From assembly GCA_900088475.1 (NCBI GenBank), contig FLMG01000896.1, positions 3,496-13,495 on the forward strand: a DNA stretch of 10,000 nt. The letters run 5' to 3'. The stretch is from Hyphochytrium catenoides. Taxonomy: Eukaryota > Sar > Hyphochytriomycetes > Hyphochytriales > Hyphochytriaceae. The notes under the pieces were generated by a model. The model was not told where the DNA came from and ran no database searches. It saw only the letters and a program-made list of their open reading frames with translations. Positions 8,019 to 10,000 of the stretch are shown one piece after another. The position numbers and the translations under genes are program-made. Each line of letters starts with the position of its first letter. Within the stretch, counting starts at the first letter, position 1.

Positions 8019-8647
8019 TCACACACTGTTCTGCCGACGCGCCCTCTGATTGTCCCTCTTTAAGAGTTTCCTACTATAACGTCTTTGCCCATGCTTTAAG
8101 GTCAAAACCATTTCTCTCTTTCTCTATGTGTCTCCATGTATCTGTCTCTCTTGCCTTCCGTCTCTCCCGCCTTCCGTCTCTCCCTTTCAAACACTCTTCT
8201 TGGACCCTTCTTTGCACCATGTGTTGCTAGCCAGACCCTCACCTCGCGGTGTGAAGCGCTCATCATGATTGGAAAAGGATCTATAGAGTCCGCGACCACC
8301 ACGCCCCATATCCCGCGGTGTGTTGCCACCCCTCCCTCCAGGTCCTCTGCCGCCTCTCCCGGCCAGTGGCCCTGTAAGAGAGAAGACCAATACCCTTGAG
8401 GATTCATCTTGGCTCAGGCCGCCATTGAACTCACGCACGTACCTCCTGCTCTTGGACCTCCTCGACCCCTAGGTGGGCCCCTTAGAGCAGCCTGAGTGAT
8501 GCAGAATTGAGCAGGTTGTAAGCTCTTGCCCATATAGCTTTGGCCTGACATGCGAATTGGAGATAAGGTGTTACGCACCTCCACATCCATGCGCTGCTGC
8601 TCTAAGCTTCTCAGCTCTTGCTGAAGACTTTCCACATCCACATCCAT
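3788..8647 (-). CDS. PNN: Pinin homologue (pinin/SDK/memA family) with C-terminal SAP motif, 14 exons
   Basis: Exons, complement: 8647-8443, 8371-8243, 7892-7636, 7439-7327, 7018-6922, 6717-6640, 6432-6287, 5905-5842, 5740-5620, 5448-5227, 5160-4852, 4512-4351, 4160-3991, 3853-3788. They total 2139 bases, 712 residues, and phase agrees at all 13 junctions. The start ATG is in ACAACCATGG. Domains: 1-30 coiled coil (ESLQQELRSLEQQR) like the pinin N-terminal region; 55-112 RGG-rich; 112-230 Arg/Glu-rich; about 231-360 pinin core, with RNRRLFGALMGHL, KKQELRAEE, ERERLQSIEKTL, AKQKIAETKLKSAL and PPIYYLPAKHTD; 364-526 charged, coiled-coil-like; 527-578 RS region (SRSPSRSPARSVSRSP); 581-634 acidic with an 18-residue duplication; 681-712 SAP motif, ending at TAA. 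Family role: a nuclear splicing and exon-junction factor that binds RNPS1 and SAP18. Exon 8 (donor GAA|GTACGA before it) and the exon 12 acceptor are the least certain junctions. Confidence 0.92.
4236..4286 (+). repeat. (GA)n microsatellite in pinin intron 12
   Basis: Two GA/AG runs (about 4236-4252 and 4264-4286) are separated by AGCCAGCGGGGGTA. On the transcribed sense (- strand) they read as CT runs upstream of the exon 13 acceptor. Confidence 0.9.
4361..4468 (-). repeat. 54-base in-frame tandem duplication in pinin exon 12
   Basis: Two adjacent 54-base copies (4361-4414 and 4415-4468) agree at all but the terminal base, as far as I can align by eye. Each encodes 18 residues of the form (V/M)ENEKEEETGDAVQEPMK. 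A more diverged partial copy (EKEAVQEPG) lies just upstream in the protein. The period is a multiple of three, so the frame is kept; the near-identity points to a recent duplication in a low-constraint acidic linker. Confidence 0.93.
4513..4540 (-). other. Branch site and tandem GAGCAG acceptor of pinin intron 11
   Basis: On the - strand TACTAAC (4536-4530) is a perfect match to the strongest known branch sequence, 18 bases before the acceptor. The acceptor is a NAGNAG: GAG (4518-4516) then CAG (4515-4513). Either AG keeps the frame and adds or removes one residue (Ala-Glu versus Glu at the start of exon 12). I chose CAG because GAG is rarely preferred. Confidence 0.6.
5506..5555 (+). repeat. 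Pure purine GA/GAAA tract in pinin intron 9
   Basis: About 50 bases contain only A and G on the + strand, mixing GA and GAAA units. In the pinin transcript this is a CT-rich tract, ending about 57 bases before the exon 10 acceptor. Confidence 0.9.
6493..6520 (+). repeat. (GA)n microsatellite in pinin intron 6
   Basis: A short interrupted GA run (GAGAGAGAGAGAGGCAGAGAGAGAGA type). It reads as CT in the transcript, in the 207-base intron 6639-6433. Confidence 0.85.
7171..7240 (+). repeat. Compound (AT)n(AG)n microsatellite in pinin intron 4
   Basis: About eight AT units (7171-7186) run directly into AG repeats to about 7202, followed by further interrupted GA runs to 7240. It lies in intron 7326-7019. 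The AT block is self-complementary and could form a hairpin; the AG part reads as CT in the transcript. Confidence 0.9.
7526..7581 (+). repeat. Purine-rich GA tract in pinin intron 3
   Basis: An almost pure A/G stretch on the + strand (AAAGAAAAAGAGACAAGAGG type, then GA repeats). It is pyrimidine-rich in the transcript, within intron 7635-7440. Confidence 0.8.
7958..8026 (+). repeat. Long compound (TC)n(AC)n microsatellite in pinin intron 2
   Basis: About 46 bases of uninterrupted TC repeats to 8004, then about 22 bases of AC repeats with one CT interruption, ending at CACACTGTT. This is the longest simple repeat in the window. Its orientation is opposite to the other intron tracts: in the pinin transcript it reads GT then GA. 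It sits in the middle of the 350-base intron 8242-7893. Confidence 0.95.
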
Positions 8648-8755
8648 GGTTGTAGACAGCTCCGGATTTTCTAGCTGTCCTATATATCCCCACAAGCGTG
8701 ACCTATGGTCGCTGCTCGTATTAAGGGTAAGAAGGATTAACTACTAGCACAACTC
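8648..8755 (-). promoter_or_regulatory. Upstream region of the pinin gene
   Basis: The 108 bases before the pinin ATG should contain its 5' untranslated region and core promoter. On the - strand GGATATATAGG lies about 30 to 40 bases before the ATG. If it is a TATA element the 5' untranslated region would be almost nothing, so it may be just part of the leader. No initiator or other motif can be assigned. Confidence 0.35.
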
Positions 8756-8764
8756 TATATAAAG
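8756..8764 (+). promoter_or_regulatory. TATA-like box TATATAAAG, + strand
   Basis: TATATAAAG is a consensus-quality TATA box in + orientation. The first + strand ATG codons (8824 and 8834) lie about 70 bases downstream, a normal distance for a short leader. This fits a gene divergent from pinin, matching the coding-like blocks that follow. Function is inferred from the motif only. Confidence 0.4.
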
Positions 8765-8833
8765 TATAACAATCGAACAGATACGACCAAAACAGGTGCC
8801 AACCCAGCGAGTCTATAACCCTAATGAAGCTTA

Positions 8834-9521
8834 ATGCCTCCCAAAGCTTGACTAGCCCACTCTACGATCAAGCGATCTAACGGCAAGACAGGAGACGGTA
8901 GATCTCAAGCAGATCTCTATCTGAGGCGCTGGGCAATGATTGATCTCTGTCCGGAAGATCTATCTGAAAGCTTCGCGAAGACTTTGGGTCTGTGGTGCTC
9001 CCTTCGATCCCTTCTAAATTCGGTTATTCGCTTTCCAGCTTGTTAGATTCGTTATCTAACGAAGTTGCCGTTTTAGAAATCGGCACCTCACAATGATATT
9101 CTGCTATTTGTAGACAAGTACACTACTCCCCTGGGATCCTATTCTTCCCACACACAGCGACCGCTATTTTCGGTAAGACCTCACGAACTGATCGAACACT
9201 CCGAAAAAAACAGAGACAAACATATAATGTTAGGCTTCCTGCAGAATACCCCCTGGTGTAGTGGCCATGGAATGGGGCGCTTGGATCTGTAAAAATGGAG
9301 CTCTGCTGAAGACTCTGACAGAATGTGAAGACTGGATTTTATAAAGATGATTCATCGTCTGCCTCATATATAACGGACGGCTTCCGTGGATAGGGATGAG
9401 GGGCAGGGTAATGGAAGAGATGGGCAAGAAGTATGAAGATGCCGGTACGCAGCTGTATATCCTTGAAACGATGGGTGATAACGTGCGAAGGGAAGGGGTG
9501 AGGTCTAGATCACAAGGTTGA
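8834..9521 (+). other. Possible unidentified + strand gene or decayed gene
   Basis: No family is recognised. Coding-like + strand blocks: 8834-9046 starts MPPKA, meets an in-frame TGA (8849-8851), then stays open in the same frame through RSQADLYLRRWAMIDL and CPEDLSESFAKTLG to TAG. 9114-9172, after acceptor TATTTGTAG, ends HSDRYF before donor GTAAGA. 9245-9344, after acceptor CTTCCTGCAG, joins the previous block in phase and reads IPPGVVAMEWGAWICKNG, ending CEDWIL and TAA. 9351-9521 is in that same frame and includes MEEMGKKYEDAGTQLY and ILETMGDNVRREG. An intron with donor GTGAAG at 9324 and acceptor near 9394 would bypass the two stops and keep frame. A join from the first block to 9114 is not clear. 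The TATA-like box at 8756 suits this orientation. Confidence 0.33.
9042..9060. repeat. Short inverted repeat GTTAGA-N7-TCTAAC
   Basis: A perfect 6-base stem with a 7-base loop (TTCGTTA). It is too short and AT-rich to call a terminator or a protein site; it is recorded only as visible structure. Confidence 0.4.
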
Positions 9522-10000
9522 CGGACATTGATTGGTTGACCAAGCCGCTGTGCAGCTGTTCGTCAACAGCAGGTGGTTGGTGGTTTCTGCTCGCCGCATA
9601 TCTCATTTTGCTTCTCTGATAAGTCTCTCCTTCCATCGTTACCTAGCTAGCTAATCCAATTGGTCCCTCTTGGAGTTGGCCCTATAGACATCAGTGTCAA
9701 CCACTTGAACTTGGCGGTGTGCAAAGAAAACTAGGCAAGACAAAGCTGGTCTCGGGAGTTTAAGCAATAGCTAGGCAAGACAAAGCTGATCTCGGAAGTT
9801 TAAGCACTAATAAAGGCAGTAAAGCCATTAGCGCTTGCAGGAGAGTAGTAAGAAAGGCAGGGGTCAGTCACTAATAGCGAGGAACCTAAGGAAGTGGACT
9901 GATTGAGAAGGAAGGAGGCTGGTAGCCGTCGAGAAGCTGCACCATCGGTTGGGGGTCAGCCCGATGAACAGCAACAAGTCTTACTGATATATTGCGATGT
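9522..10000. other. Right-edge region without an assignable gene
   Basis: Only short open frames occur on either strand. Splice-like sites are present on the + strand (for example CTGTGCAG near 9556 and CAGCAGGTGG near 9570), but no frame continues across them convincingly. The only clear structure is the 40-base duplication at 9731-9810. Any + strand gene from the preceding block could continue through here in small exons that I cannot resolve. Confidence 0.4.
9731..9810 (+). repeat. Two-copy 40-base direct tandem repeat
   Basis: CTAGGCAAGACAAAGCTG starts at 9731 and again at exactly 9771. The copies agree over about 36 bases with two G/A differences and diverge at the last few positions. 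The period of 40 is not a multiple of three, so an open frame through both copies would shift. No flanking duplication or terminal inverted repeat is seen, so it is not an insertion element by itself. Confidence 0.9.

Noticed and set aside
8647-8695. Longer pinin N-terminus extending upstream to 8695
   Set aside because: The extension begins at TTG rather than ATG and would cover a TATATA-containing leader. The ATG at 8647 has a good context and the coiled coil follows directly.
8815-8825. Telomere-like TAACCCTAA
   Set aside because: It occurs once only, with no neighbouring units.
9230-9427. 65-codon - strand open frame
   Set aside because: It has no recognisable motif and no phase-consistent splice partners. 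The + strand of the same interval has in-phase blocks flanked by splice-like sites, so I preferred that reading, though weakly.

Overview
This is a nuclear window from an intron-rich eukaryote, most likely a protist or alga. All three recognisable genes are eukaryote-only housekeeping genes. All are split by short introns (about 60 to 380 bases) with GT at the donor and AG at the acceptor, often after CTAAC/CTAAT-like branch sequences. There is no bacterial operon structure. Long GA/CT and AT/CA microsatellites sit in the introns. The lineage cannot be named from the sequence alone. Most long open frames on the + strand between 3.6 and 8.4 kb are antisense shadows of a purine-rich coding strand.

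Layout. (1) 1-725, + strand: the 3' end of a Nopp140/SRP40-type nucleolar phosphoprotein, with an acidic serine tract and the complete SRP40 C-terminal domain split by one intron. (2) 887-2657, - strand: a complete nine-exon gene for the 20S proteasome beta-6 (PSMB1-type) subunit, 248 residues. It converges on Nopp140 with only 161 bases between the stop codons. (3) 2658-3787: about 1.1 kb with no gene I can name; it holds several coding-like pieces, mostly on the - strand, that I could not join into one consistent model. (4) 3788-8647, - strand: a 14-exon gene for a pinin homologue of 712 residues in my model. It has the N-terminal pinin coiled coil, an RGG region, the pinin/SDK/memA core, acidic and RS regions, an 18-residue tandem duplication and, unexpectedly, a C-terminal SAP motif. 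(5) 8648-10000: the upstream region of the pinin gene. It has a TATA-like box on the + strand, several + strand coding-like blocks that may be an unidentified divergent gene or a decayed one, and a 40-base tandem duplication near the right end.

The three identified products act in different nuclear and proteolytic processes: nucleolar RNP assembly, protein degradation, and exon-junction/splicing regulation. They are ordinary neighbours rather than a pathway cluster. The most notable element is the pinin-SAP domain combination. In animals pinin competes with the SAP-domain protein Acinus for the partners RNPS1 and SAP18, so one protein carrying both features is worth checking.

Exon coordinates come from reading splice sites and frame by eye. 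They agree in phase across every junction of the two full-length genes, but no transcript data were available.
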